Source of the DNA: Lineolata rhizophorae | Lineage: Eukaryota; Ascomycota; Dothideomycetes; Lineolatales; Lineolataceae | Direction of reading: 5' to 3' | Assembly (NCBI GenBank): GCA_010093515.1 | Contig: MU001680.1 | Span: forward strand, 848,459 to 912,458 | Length of the DNA stretch: 64,000 bases | Part shown: positions 22,729 through 34,450 of the stretch, piece by piece | How positions within the stretch are numbered: position 1 is the first letter of the stretch | Layout of the letters: each line of letters opens with the position of its first letter | Position numbers and translations under genes: made by a program | The notes under the pieces: model-generated | The model's input: only the letters and a program-made list of their open reading frames with translations | What the model was told of the DNA's origin: nothing | The model's database searches: none

Positions 22729-25700
22729 ATGGATCCAGGGAACCGTCCAACCACCCGTGGCCAGGATGCTCATGCCGACGCAAACGCGCCTCAGCAACCC
22801 TCAAACATGTCGATTGAAGGTTATGAGGCCGGCGATACTAGGTACCCACACGCGGTTCCTGTAGAGCCAAACCCTAGCAGCCCGCAAGAATTCAGGAACA
22901 ACCCAGAACATGCGACAATTGAAGTACACTCTACTCCAGCAGGCTCACAGGAAGATTCAATCACCTTCGTTGACAATGTTTCGGTTTCGTATATATTACC
23001 ATGGCAACGCTGCAAAACCTACGAGGTGAGTATATATTCTGAACCGTCCTACTCGGGTACAAATTAAGCCCATCACTGAAGATTATCGCCCCCACCACGT
23101 GTAGCATGATTTTTGAAAGCAAATACCCATCGTGTAGTTATTCGCCCCGAGGGCTATCTAACTAATTGGTGCAACAGGGGATGCGGGAAATGGTAGAAGA
23201 AGTCTATTCCCGGGAGAATTCACGGCGATATGGGCGCAGTACCTCCGAACGATCGTCTCAAGACGAGAACACGACCAAAGAAGCTTATCCTTTTGGAGGC
23301 AAATATGACCTTGTAGGACCCGGCGGACAAGTCATCCTTCCCTCCGCATGGGAAATAATTGTTCGACCTGGATGGGTGGTTGGGATTCAGCAATGGGATT
23401 CGAGGAGGTCGGAACCATACAGATTCGTTGACCAGCAAGGTCCTAACATTGTTGCCGATGAACCAGTGGAGAATAGCCTAGGCTCAGGATCAGATGAACT
23501 CTCAACCGAATCTAGCTCGTCTTCTACGTTTTCCGAGGGCACGGGTGACTCAGAACGCACGGAGCCGACGAAGCCGCCACCTCCCCCTCCGGTACCCCGG
23601 AATCCCGATGGAGTACGCCTTTCATATGATGTGACGTTGCTACCGGGGATGCTTCATGAGTATGAAAGCAATGGAAAGAACAGTGACGAGGAAGACAGAA
23701 GCAAATCGTGGCCACAACAAAAATTTACAAACGCCGACTCCGAGTGGGAAACCGTCAACGTTCTCGCCGCTAGGATCGTAAAGGACCCGCGGACAAAGAT
23801 TCAATTGCTTTGCCCAAATGGTCCATGCCGAGAAAGTGACTCCACGTCTCCTTCGGGATTTCGATGGCTGTAGGTGATGCTTCATATAGCTACATCTAGG
23901 AAGTTGATACTAATAGAGATTAGGCATATACGCAGCCGCTCCATGGACTTTGATGAGTTTAAGGTTAGTTTATAATTGCTTACGCTATAATTCGGCCCTA
24001 CTGAACCCGCAAAGACAGCAATACTCCAAACGCCAAATCTAAGCCGGTGCAAGAGAAAGGTGGTAGAAGCTCTTTTGAGAAGAATCGAAAAAGACAAAGT
24101 ACGAAACTTCATGGATGGAAGTTTTGTAGAGCCAGGTACTGTGCTTCGCTCGGAAGGGGTGCCGTCTGAAAAGGAAAGATTGTTGGACACCTCCACTGAG
24201 TCCGCAATTTTTGTTTCGTTTCCATTTTTGGACATCCGGAACCAGCAAGCAAGATCCAGAGGGCAACGGAAACGGAGTACGTCTCTGCACCCCACTAGAA
24301 GCTTATTGCAGTCTTTTTATCCGTTCGAGTCCACCCGGGAACGCGACAATGAACAGGCGCTCCGAAAGTTTGGCGAGAAACATTCTCGAGAAATTCTCTA
24401 CGTGCCTCAGTTTTGGGCTATGACGTTGGGAGAAGGTAAGTTGGACAGCTCAGTAGTGCATAAAGGCAGGTCCCGCTTGCTGATACTTATCTAGCTGCGC
24501 TTGTGACATGCAGCGATCTTCCGTTGGATAAAGTTCTTGGGCCTTCGATTATTCGCACCACTGTAGACCAAGCTATACCAGAAAATTCGGCCCTTGTCCG
24601 GTTCAATTACAAAAGCTCCTGTCTGTTCCTGCTTCCCATATCGCAACCGTCAACTCTCTTCGTAAGTGAATCGCTCCGATTATCGACGTATAAATCAAAG
24701 AGCCTTGAGTCTTAGACACGGGACCGGTCTCATGTCGAGCTTCAAATCCGTTCGTACCTTTGCTGATAGAATGGAAGGAATACGAACGGGTTCTCCAAAA
24801 GAGAGCACGGTTGTGTTCGCAGATATTTCACAACATAGAGCTCTCGACCAAACCTTTTGATGACATGAGGCCGCCTGAGCTTTCACAAGCCCTGGATGCG
24901 ATATCAGGGACAACCCAACCCTTTGTTGATACTTTCTTCTCGTTTGGCGATGAAGGAAGTCCGTGTCTGGGAGGCCATACACATGAACAGGGCGACCAAG
25001 TTTCCTCATCTTCTCGGAAAAATCAAAGCGAGCATGCTCGAATCATCTTTAAGAGAACTGTCTTGACTGATGCTCCAACAACTCATGGCGACCACAAAAG
25101 CACTCAACCGCAGCAGCTTCCCTTCTTCCTTTGGCAACCAACGGTGCAGAATGGTGCCACAGAACAAACTACTGGGCTCGACGAAGAGGTTGTTGCCCAG
25201 AACATGGATCAAGTCAGCAGGCTACTAGAAAGTGAGATACTAGTTCCTTCTGCATATGAATGGGATGTCCATGAGATCGAGCGGTGCTTCCAGGAACGTG
25301 ACTTTTTCAAGAATATGAAGCAATCGGATCACAGCGCAGTTCTCTTGGCTGTTTCTGGTCTCGCACTGAACCCACAGGACAACCTTGAAAAGGAAATAGC
25401 GCAGCCATTCTCGAAGGAGAATTCAAATTGGCTCGATGCATCAAAATCGGCATCTAACGAACGAATTCTGCGAAATCGCATGGGGATTCAAAAATGGTTT
25501 GAAGAGTACTTGCACAAATTGGATATGCTGTTGAAGCAGTTTATTCCAGTGGGTTATTCGCACCCACTCATCCACAAATTTTGGAACCCGGTCCACGATA
25601 TGGCAATTGTAAGTAAGTTAGGGCCCTTTTTTTACGTCTCTGCTAATGGCAATACAGACACTAAGCAAAGTGGACTATTCTTCCCCAAGCACAGATCAGC

Positions 25701-27842
25701 CATGGATGTGTTGCTTGAAAGATGATCTCACTAATGCGCAATCTTCGAACGGTAAGGCATGGGAGCCTATCCCATCTAACCACAAGTGCAGACGTTGTGC
25801 AAGACTGCATGCATACAAGACTCCGGAGCAAGCGATAAATCACCTTAGAAAGAGGCATTCTGCGGGGAAAACAAATACAGGGATGGAGGATAAGCGACGA
25901 GCTTCTGACGATGAAGTAGCCCGCTGGATTTCCACTGCGCAGCGCATGGCTCTCGAACTTAAGTCCTCGTCATTTCTACGCCTGCTACGATTTTGTGTAG
26001 TTTCGGCTGATAAGATGCTTAGCGAAGTTATGCATATTCAGTACGGTGTAACCACTTCAGAAGGCGAGAAATCGGCCAAGTACACATTACCAGAATCAGC
26101 CTTAGATGGGTTTAGAGGCCTTATTTTATTCACCGTAGCAGCCCAGAAGGCAGCAGACATGATTGCGGCTAGATACAGTGCAGGCGAGCCGGAATATTTG
26201 CATTCCGACGAACGAGAAGTCGAGACTGTGTTCGAGGTACTAGGCAAGTTCGTGCGAAATGCCACGTACGCGCTCCAGACGATTCGCAAAGACTTGTATA
26301 AGATGGCTAGCCCAGGAGAAGGAGATATTGGACTGCTTGAGTCCATATCAGTGGGACCTCGGTTCCTCCTCGGTTGGATGATAAGGAGACTGGCTGTAAA
26401 ACCAACGCGCGACGATCTTTCGGCGTCGGACATTTACAGGAGTTTCTACACCACACTTGTAAGTCCTTTTTTGCGCCATGAAGATCCTAAACCTACCTCT
26501 AGAGACTAGCGCTCCTAGGCATTGTAGTCTCTTGGCCAACAGTACAACAGCCTTTTTTCATCTGACAACCGGACTCTTAGAGATTCCAAGTCAACCATAG
26601 ACCGCGCAAACGACTTCTGCGGGATATCAATCTCCTGCAAGAAGAATACAACGCCCTCGATCAGGTTGTCGAATGGCAACGAGCTGCCGCGCGTGATTAT
26701 GTTACTGTCCTGGATGATGCGAGTTACAGAAACGCTTCTAAAGGGAAGCGGAAACTACTGTTCCCATTCGAACAGAACTTAGGAAACAGCACGTGCAAAT
26801 ATCTCAAAATCGACCATGAAGAATATGAAGAAATGACTTCGAGACTTCCGCCAATGTCCGACAAAACGAAGCAGAGCACAGAAATCAATGAAGAGGACCA
26901 CGGCAAAGCCATTCTTGTCTTTACCGTTGTCACGATTATTTTCCTGCCGCTTTCATTTCTCACGAGCTATTTCGGAATGAACACGTCGGACATCAGAGAC
27001 ATGGACAGCAGGCAAAGCCTTTTTTGGGCCGTCGCCATACCGCTCACGGTGGGAGTCATGGCAATTATCCTGTTGCTTGCCTACAACGGAGACGACCTGC
27101 GCGACTTGATGTCTAAGGCCATTCACCACATGAGGCCCAACGATACCACTCTCGATGGACCTACGCCTATTGCCGAGCGTAAGCCCATCAGACAGCGCCC
27201 GGGCCATGGCAGCAATGGCAGCACAACCCTCCTTTCGGACGCGGCTGAGTTCGAGTCACCGCAGTTCAACCGCAACATGATAATGGCTCTGATGGACGGG
27301 AGACCTGGAGTTGGCGTCAGGCTGCACCGGGACGAGACCGACTTCACTACTTTGGAGAAGTACAACATTCCTTGGGATTACGACTCTGTAAGCATCGCCC
27401 AACCTCTCCACGCTCCCTTGCCCCTGTTTTGAACCCGTTTTCCGAAACTAACAACCTTCCGCAGACGGACCCCCACCACATCCTCCTCCGCGAGCCGGAC
27501 CGGCACGGATCAGCCGACCTCCTCGCCGAGACCCAGTACCGCATCGCGCGAGAATCCGCAGGGTCTTCCGCCGGAATAGAGCGCATCGAGCCCATATTAC
27601 GCAGGACCGCCGCGGCCCCCCCGCCTCCGCCGTACGTCCCCGCTCGTCGGGATGCTAGAGTTCGGCGGCAGCCTGTGACGGCTGAGATCAGAGCCGAGGA
27701 GGAGGACCGGCCGTATCACTGGGTTAAGAGATCACACCGAAGCGGTCATCACCATCGTGCGAGACGAGGGTCGGACCCGGATGATTGGAGGAGAGGGGGC
27801 GAGCCGTCTGGTTTGCGGCGGAGGCCAGCTGCTAGGGATTAG
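22729..27842 (+). CDS. Large ULD-containing CorA-like membrane protein
   Basis: Nine exons (22729-23025, 23178-23869, 23924-23963, 24015-24435, 24495-24661, 24778-25608, 25658-26458, 26581-27387, 27465-27842) join in frame to 1477 residues. Residues ~76-165 are the fungal ubiquitin-like domain (ULD), with the typical CKTYEGM and KYDLVGPGGQVILPSAWE motifs. A Ser/Pro linker follows, then LEPGTVLR- and ISFPFLDI-type conserved blocks. A C-X2-C-X14-H-X4-H pattern (Cys860, Cys863, His878, His883) could bind zinc. The C-terminal CorA domain has helix 1 (1193-1214), FGMN (GMN 1215-1217) and helix 2 (1230-1251), then a 226-residue basic, disordered tail. GMN is the CorA/Mrs2/Alr1 Mg2+ filter motif, but the rest is unlike classical transporters, so transport is not proven. 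The least certain junction is exon 5/6; I chose an acceptor at 24777 behind a CTGAT branch site. Confidence 0.85.
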
Positions 27843-28131
27843 TTAGCAATGAGGCGGGTCGTGCCTATGGTCTGACCACCTAACGATTGGAGGCGTATGA
27901 GCCTGGCATGAATGGAACATTTTCCAAAGGAGGAATGTAATGAGGCGGTTTTTAGTCACGTGCAGAAGCGGTCGTATGAACGTAACCCGGTGAAAACAGA
28001 ACAAGGACAGGGCAGATTCGTTCTACGATGTTCTACAATAAGACAGTGCAAGAGACCCGAGCACAACGGGTCCTTCACAAGTCACTAGGCAACCCCGTTC
28101 TCTGCATTCCCTCATTACGATGCTCTATCCC

Positions 28132-30938
28132 CTAACCCTTGATGCCATCCTTCAACCCCCCCTCCCCACCGTACGTCAGCCTAAACCCAAACGAAATCGC
28201 GACCGCGACCAATAGCCCCAGACACAGCGCGGACGGGCCCCATCGGTCGTGGTACTGCACGGCGCGGCGCAGACGGATCATCTTGGCGCGCCAGAGATAC
28301 AGGAAGAGCGAGTAGAAGAGCGAGACGCAGGCGACGATGGTGAAGGCCCAGGCTGAGATGAGGCTGACAGCGTCGCCGAAGTTGAGCAGCGTCGCGGCAA
28401 TGGAGCCGAGGATGATGCTGAACTCGAGCCAGGAGAGGAAGGTGCGCTCGGCGGCGAAGTAGACCTTAGGTTCCACGCGCACCGGCACGTGGATGCCTGT
28501 TTTGCAGGCATTGTTAGCAGACGAATTTTCCGACCGCCGGGAACGTCAATGTCTCTCTGAGGGCAGAGCACATTGTAGGAGATCAAAACTCACGCTTTCC
28601 CTTCGGCGCCCTGAACCGCTTGGCCTCGCCCGACCCCCTCGGCACGCCCATGCCGGGCCCCCCGTTCTGCGGCATCGGCGTCGGCTTCGGCGCCGGCGCT
28701 ACCGCCTTGAGCCAGCCGGCGGCCCTGCTCGCGAGCAGCTCGGCCCCGCGCCGCGCGGTTGCGACGCGGTACGTCCAGCCGCCGACGCGGCGCGCCTCCT
28801 CGAAGTCGGCCTCGTCGTCCGACTCGTAGATGGGGTAGTCGTCCTCGGGCATGGGCAGCGGCTGGGCCGCGATGCGCTCCTCCGGGTCAAGCGCGTTGCC
28901 CGTGGCGCCGTTGGCCCCGCCGTTAGCCGTCGCCGCCGCCGCCGCCGCCGCACGCGCCGCGGCTGCCTCGGGGTAGTCGCGGTGCTCGGCGGCCTCCTGC
29001 TGCTCCATGGCGTCGCGGGCCTCGCGTAGGCGGCGCATGGTGTCGTTGTCGGCGGCGGCGGCAGCGGCCCCGTGGAGGCCGTCGGCCTCATCCTCGGCGA
29101 CATAGTCCTCGTCATCGGTGTCCTCGTCGAGATTGCTGGTCGATGCGTCGGCCGACTGACCGGGCCGCTCGATGCCGAAGCGGTGCGAGATGGGCTTGCG
29201 GATGTCGACGTCCATCTGCGGCATCCAGAAGGGCAGCAGGTGGATGCGCGTCGGGTTCAGCTTGGCCGTGCCGTGGATGAACTTGCTGAACTTGGGCACC
29301 GCCTCGACGAGGTGCGACGCCGTGAGTTCCCGGATCCACGCCGGCGGCTCTTGGCCGGCCTGCGTCTGGAGCTTGACTTCTAGCACCGCGTACGGGAAGC
29401 GCTCCACGTCCTCGGGCGGGAGCTGCGGGAACGGGTAGTCGATCCCGATGTCCGTCCGTCGCCAGTTCTTGCCCGCCCGCTGGCGCCCGTCCAGGTTGTC
29501 CTCGCGGGTCATGGTAAGCTCCGTGTCCAGCGATATGCGGACGCGCGCGTCCCCAGGCAGCTGGAATGCCGTGCGATGGTAGAAGCTCCGCGTCACCGGC
29601 ACAAGTTTGCGGGTGATGACGCGGTACTGGATCTCCCGTGCTAGCTGTTCCAGGTCGGCAATCTCCTTCTCGCTTTTCTTGCGCTCCTTCCTCATTTTCT
29701 CAAACACCTGGTCCACCGTCATCTTGCCGGCCATGAAGGCGTTGACGTTCTTCTCCTTCAAGGAGAAGCGAGCCTTAACCGATTTCTCCCCCGTCCAGTC
29801 TTCGCGGTGCGTCTTCCTCTCGACGAAAATGGTGTCCGTTTCCATGCCACCGTACCATCGTAGCCGAATGGCTTCCGCACCCTCAGTTTTCTTCAATCGC
29901 CCGGTATATAGCTCCCATGTTTCGGGGTTGTCATAGTAGATTGATGAAATAGCGGAATCTTTCGGTTCGAACTCCTTGCTAGCATTGAAGACGAGCACGG
30001 GTAGGTGCTGCAATCGACGTCAGCGCATGTTAGGACAGCTTACAAATCAGACTTGCCTTGAGGATGATGAGCTTCAGCTCTGTGATGTTATCCGGGTGTA
30101 CCCAATACTTGGTCGTTTGTCTCACAAAGTTCTGCTGGCCCCCACCAGCCGACGAGTCGCCTTTCGTTGGGTTCCCTCTGGTCCGTACCAGGTCGTACAA
30201 CTTGGAGAGCTTGACGATGAAGGCATCGTAATTATCCTTGAAAAATGGTTTCGCTTTCAGCCGGGCAGCGAAGACAGGCCTAAGATGCCAGGAGGTTTGT
30301 TTCTGCGGGTGCGTTAGCGCAACCAGCCACGACACGCGAGCAATCGAACCCCGAAGTATAAGACCCACATCGTGCTTCTTGATAATCTTTTGAAAGCCGG
30401 TATAGTTGAGCTGGGTGAACTTGGCAAGGTCGTGCACGTCGGCGATGATGTCGCTCAGGTCCTCCTCCAGGAGCATGAAATCCTCCTCGATCTCGACGTC
30501 GGCTTGGCCGCTGTGCGGCTCGTCTGGGGCATGGCGATCGGCGCGGCTAACGACCTCGTTGACCTCCTTCTCCGAGGCGCGTATGCGCCGCACGATCTCC
30601 TCGCTCTTGACCTTCTGGAAGGTGAAGACCTTGTCGAGCTCCTGTTCCAGCTCGCGCACGAAGCGCTGCTCATCGTCCTCAGTCCAGGGCTTCCGCGGCG
30701 GCTTCGGGTTCTCGGCCGTCGGCTCCGTCACGTAGTCGGTCTTGAGGCTCTTCTTCAGGTCGTCGTAGGATATGTAGTAATAGTACCAGTCCTTGATCAG
30801 GCTGGTCCGCAGCTGCTGGCCAAACCTGTCCGCAGTCGCGCGCAGCGAGGGGGCGCTTGCCGTTAGCAGGGGTGCCTGCGGGCGGCCAATTCGAAGGGCG
30901 GGGCAGCGAACGGGGCAGAGCAATCACACGTACCTCAT
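28132..30938 (-). CDS. vtc4: Vacuolar transporter chaperone 4, polyphosphate polymerase
   Basis: Five exons (30938-30934, 30825-30369, 30302-30057, 30007-28594, 28496-28132) give 828 residues. Exon 1 is only ATG-AG; splicing restores the N-terminus [15 protein letters not shown] expected of VTC4. Domains: SPX (1 to ~155, with a KIIKKHD end), the polyphosphate-polymerizing TTM tunnel (~180-480, with [18 protein letters not shown] and VLEVKLQT), an acidic and Ala-rich insert with poly-Ala, then a three-helix DUF202 domain after [23 protein letters not shown]4 makes polyphosphate from ATP and passes it into the vacuole within the VTC complex; SPX senses inositol pyrophosphates. Intron 3 (30056-30008) starts with GC rather than GT. 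It is convergent with the CorA-like gene, 289 bp apart. Confidence 0.95.
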
Positions 30939-31803
30939 GGCTGCGAGCTGCGAGCTGCGGGCTCGATCGTTCGCAGGAGCCGCAAAGGCGCGGCCGTGAG
31001 ACTTCAATTGGCGTCGTAGCAGGCCGATTGCGGCGCCGGCGAGGCTGGAAACAAGGCCGGGAAGGGTCGAGCACGATATGTAGAGCGATGACGGCCCGGC
31101 GCCGGAGGACAGGCGTGCGCTTTTCGAGTCTCTCTCGTCTCGTGCCCGGCCAGGGAGAAGGCCTTTTTTCCGCCTCCGCCGCCCGCAGCAGCGAGCAGCC
31201 TGAGCGCTGAGCGGGTTCTCGCAGGCCCGTCACCTGCGCGCCGAGCTCGATCGCGGGCGGGAGAGCTCCGGCGAATCACGGGGCGCAGACCGAGAACGTG
31301 AGGCCCAGGCGTCGCCGCGCTAGGCCGAACGTCGTCCTAGCCGCTATCGTCGCTCGCGCCCGAGCTCGACTTTTGCTTTTTGACCTCACTTCTGCCCGCG
31401 GAGCGGAGCCTGTTGATCGAGCGCCGTCACGTCCCGAGGATCGCTTCGCTGCAATTGAGACGACAATTCGGCTCTCAGGCTCTGGGGCGCCCGAGCAAGC
31501 GGAATGGTGGTGCCAATGCCCGGCCGTTGGTCCATCAAAAACATCGCAACCTTCACATGTCTTAACGCCTACTGGTAGGACGATGTGCGGACCAGGTCCG
31601 TCCGCCGAAGTTGCGGCCCAAAAGGATTGGTGAGTGAGCAATTTGCTGAAGGTTATGCGCGAAACATCGGGCCGGAGACATTGTCTATCATCTGGTGGGT
31701 TGCACGACGACAACGGCGATCTTGCCCTCGACACCCTTTGACGACGGCACGAGACCTATTTCCGAAACCGTCCTGGCCCCGGTGGACCTCGGCCTTGAAT
31801 AAT

Positions 31804-31823
31804 CACGTGACTACAGACACGTG
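31804..31823. promoter_or_regulatory. Paired CACGTG boxes upstream of VTC4
   Basis: CACGTG is present at 31804-31809 and 31818-31823, 14 bp apart start to start, about 870 bp before the VTC4 start codon. CACGTG is the core recognised by Pho4 and its Neurospora counterpart NUC-1, which induce phosphate genes including VTC genes in yeast. The distance is large, so the link to VTC4 is only suggestive. Confidence 0.4.
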
Positions 31824-32081
31824 CTAGGTCGAGGTTCCATTGCACGACTTCGGACGGACATGCTGGCATCTTATCCTTTCAAGTACCTTTTCCATTCTTG
31901 ACTGCATCTTTATTTTTTTTCTAAAGTGCATATCGGCTGACCGGTTTGCGTCACTTTTAACGGTGCATCGCGGCCTTCGTATGGTCCGAAGAACGAAATC
32001 AAGGCTCATGAAGGTTTCTCAACCACCACTACGGAGCCGAAATCCTTCTCTAAGTGCAGTCACTATGTCAGAGTTAACTTC

Positions 32082-32655
32082 TCACGCTCCAAAAGTGGGC
32101 TCGGTTATAGACAAGCAGGCGTCTGGCCAGGTGTTTGGTGAGGAGAAGCTCCTCGATTGCGTGCTCTGTTTTATTCTAAGGAAAAGGTTAGCGTAACCGA
32201 GCCGTAGATTGGTGCATACCCGGAGTTGTGGATAGGATATGATCGTATGCAGGGTATGTGCTTGTTCATTCTCCTGGCTCTCGCGTGGAGCCATCCTAAT
32301 CAACAGAGCAACAGTGCCTCCGGCTCCAAGAATGATGACATCCGCGGGCGGGACTTTGACATCACAGGACGCTTTCTTCCACTTGATGTTTTCAACGTCC
32401 ACTATATCCTTATCATTAATTTCCGACAGGTCCGTGAGCCTGAGTCAGATGACGGTTTCGACTCCGCAACGAGCTGAAGCCCGCCTCTCGATCCAGCCTA
32501 GCGCCGCAAGCGCCGCAAGTGCTGCATATTATGTCCGACCGCATCCGCCGAGGGGACTCAGGGCAAGCCGAGCCGCAAACGGTGCAAACGAATTGTCGTG
32601 CCAGGCCCTTACGCGAGCCACTGTCGGCATCATATAGAAACAATTGAAGGGCCAA
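32082..32655 (-). pseudogene. Protein-like fragments, possible decayed gene
   Basis: Two adjacent minus-strand frames have non-repetitive, protein-like composition. One (to 32082) contains a DVIILGAGG stretch resembling the start of a Rossmann dinucleotide-binding fold. The other (32655-32416) contains cysteine pairs (CTVCGSAC and CSTCGACG). They are in different frames, lack a convincing shared gene model and show no full domain. A decayed gene or chance remains possible. Confidence 0.2.
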
Positions 32656-34450
32656 CAGGGCAAAGAAGCAGCAACTAGGTCCTCAGCACCCAGGCGCGTG
32701 GGAAAACCTCTAAAATTAGTAAGGGATTTGCGCGGCTTTCTACATGGAGTAGCATGGCCGGGGCACCTCGACTCTTTCGGGGGTCTTCAAATTTCTCGTT
32801 GAGGCCATGCCGGCCTGCAGGCGCAAGGCTCCGGCTTCCTGATCAGGGGCGGACCAGGCGTAAGGGACCGCTGGGACGTGAGAGCGCGCAAGTCCAACGT
32901 GGGCAGTGACTCCAGCCAGCGAAGGGCAACGCAGGTATATTAATGTTGAGATTTTGGCGGGTGACCTAGGATAGCGGCGGCGGGCGTTAGGGGGTCCGTT
33001 GCGAGGGGCCATGTCAAAAGAGTGGTGTTGCAGGGATATAAATTTCTCGATGGGACCGCTGGGGCGCTCGGGGCTCGGGGCTTGTGGCGAATGACCAAAC
33101 CTAGGCCCCCGTCTAATATACATTGGTATGCTGGCCAATTCTGATGCAGGTACTATCACGCCCCCGGTGCGCCCCCCCACCCCCTACCCCGTTCCCCGGA
33201 GCTTGGCAAATATCCCACGGCTCGTTAAAACGTTTCAACCATAGTCCGATCCCCGGCATGGGGCCTCGCCTAACCGCCGCAGCCGGGCTCCCTTTCCAAT
33301 GGGTTGTCTGGAGGGGTGAGCCCGCATGCTGGGCTGTACTATGGGCACAATGCTGCGCCTCTCGCTAGGATGTGTGTGCGCTGTGCCCCATGATCCTTGC
33401 CATGCCACGAGGCGCCCACGAGGCACAGGTCAATCAACGCGCGGGCCAGTGCGGGCCCAAATCTAAGATCTTAAGAGGGTTGGGTGTCGTGTAACTGGGA
33501 CGGAACTTCCTTGTCTTCTCTACGTTATAGTCATGCATCTGCTTTCGTGGATCCCCCGGCGGATGTCAAAAAAAGAAACCCAGACTATTGCGACTTGGGG
33601 GGCAAGCCGGCTGGGGTGCCGGTAGCTGCGCAAACGAGCGCTCTCCGTTGAACACGAAGCGAATATGAATTGCTTACCGGCACTATCGTGGCATTGGAAA
33701 CTACAGGGCCGCCGCAACATGGACGTCTCGGGACACCAAAAAGGCCATTGCCCCTTTTCTAAGTCCGTGATGCGGTCAGCTCCCACGTGTTTGAGGAGCT
33801 CGGGAGCAAGCGTTGCGGGTGACGTTGACGTGGGGGATCTACGCTCCTCCGGAACGTGGCGCCCTTGGTGGGAGTTGCTAGCGGGTTGCGACAGGGGTCA
33901 ACCCAACCAAAATCCACGCCGTGGCTTGTGGCTAGAAACTCAACACCACCATCACCTGAGTCGTGTCTCACCACTTGCGTGTACCTCCTTGTACATTCAA
34001 CCTTTAGTGATATCATCTCGACTTTGAATACCAACGTGTTGCTGCCTTAACTTTCATTCTGCATGCGGATTCTGTGGAGACTTTCGATATTTGCGCAGGC
34101 CCAAATGTTCGCGTAAATTGATGTTTCTCCACTTTTGATTTATGAACAGTGCTTAAAGTTTGTGTAACTCTTAGGTACCAAATAAGGTGTGAAAACTACA
34201 AATACAATACACGTGAAATAAAGTTTCCCTTTTGAAAGGCCCTGGATAAACTCCCTCACCGTCGCACGCTCCATATTGTACATTCATAGTCATAGTTTAG
34301 AAAGCATTCAAGGCCATCTCGCCTTCTGCGCGAGGATTGTTCCCAAAGGAAACTAAAGCATAAACTCAGGAAAATTGAAACGAGAAGCATAACACATAGA
34401 CGGTGAAGGTGGCATGACGTTGCATCGAGCAAATCAAAATTGCGGAGAAG

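Larger units (their letters stand above)
30939..34450. other. 3.5-kb gene-poor spacer
   Basis: This contains VTC4 upstream DNA and no well-supported gene. The GC-rich part (30940-31750) has overlapping Arg/Ala-rich frames on both strands, typical of chance. Two minus-strand protein-like fragments near 32082-32655 are listed separately. From 33000 to 34450 I see only short frames with no motif. Confidence 0.5.
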
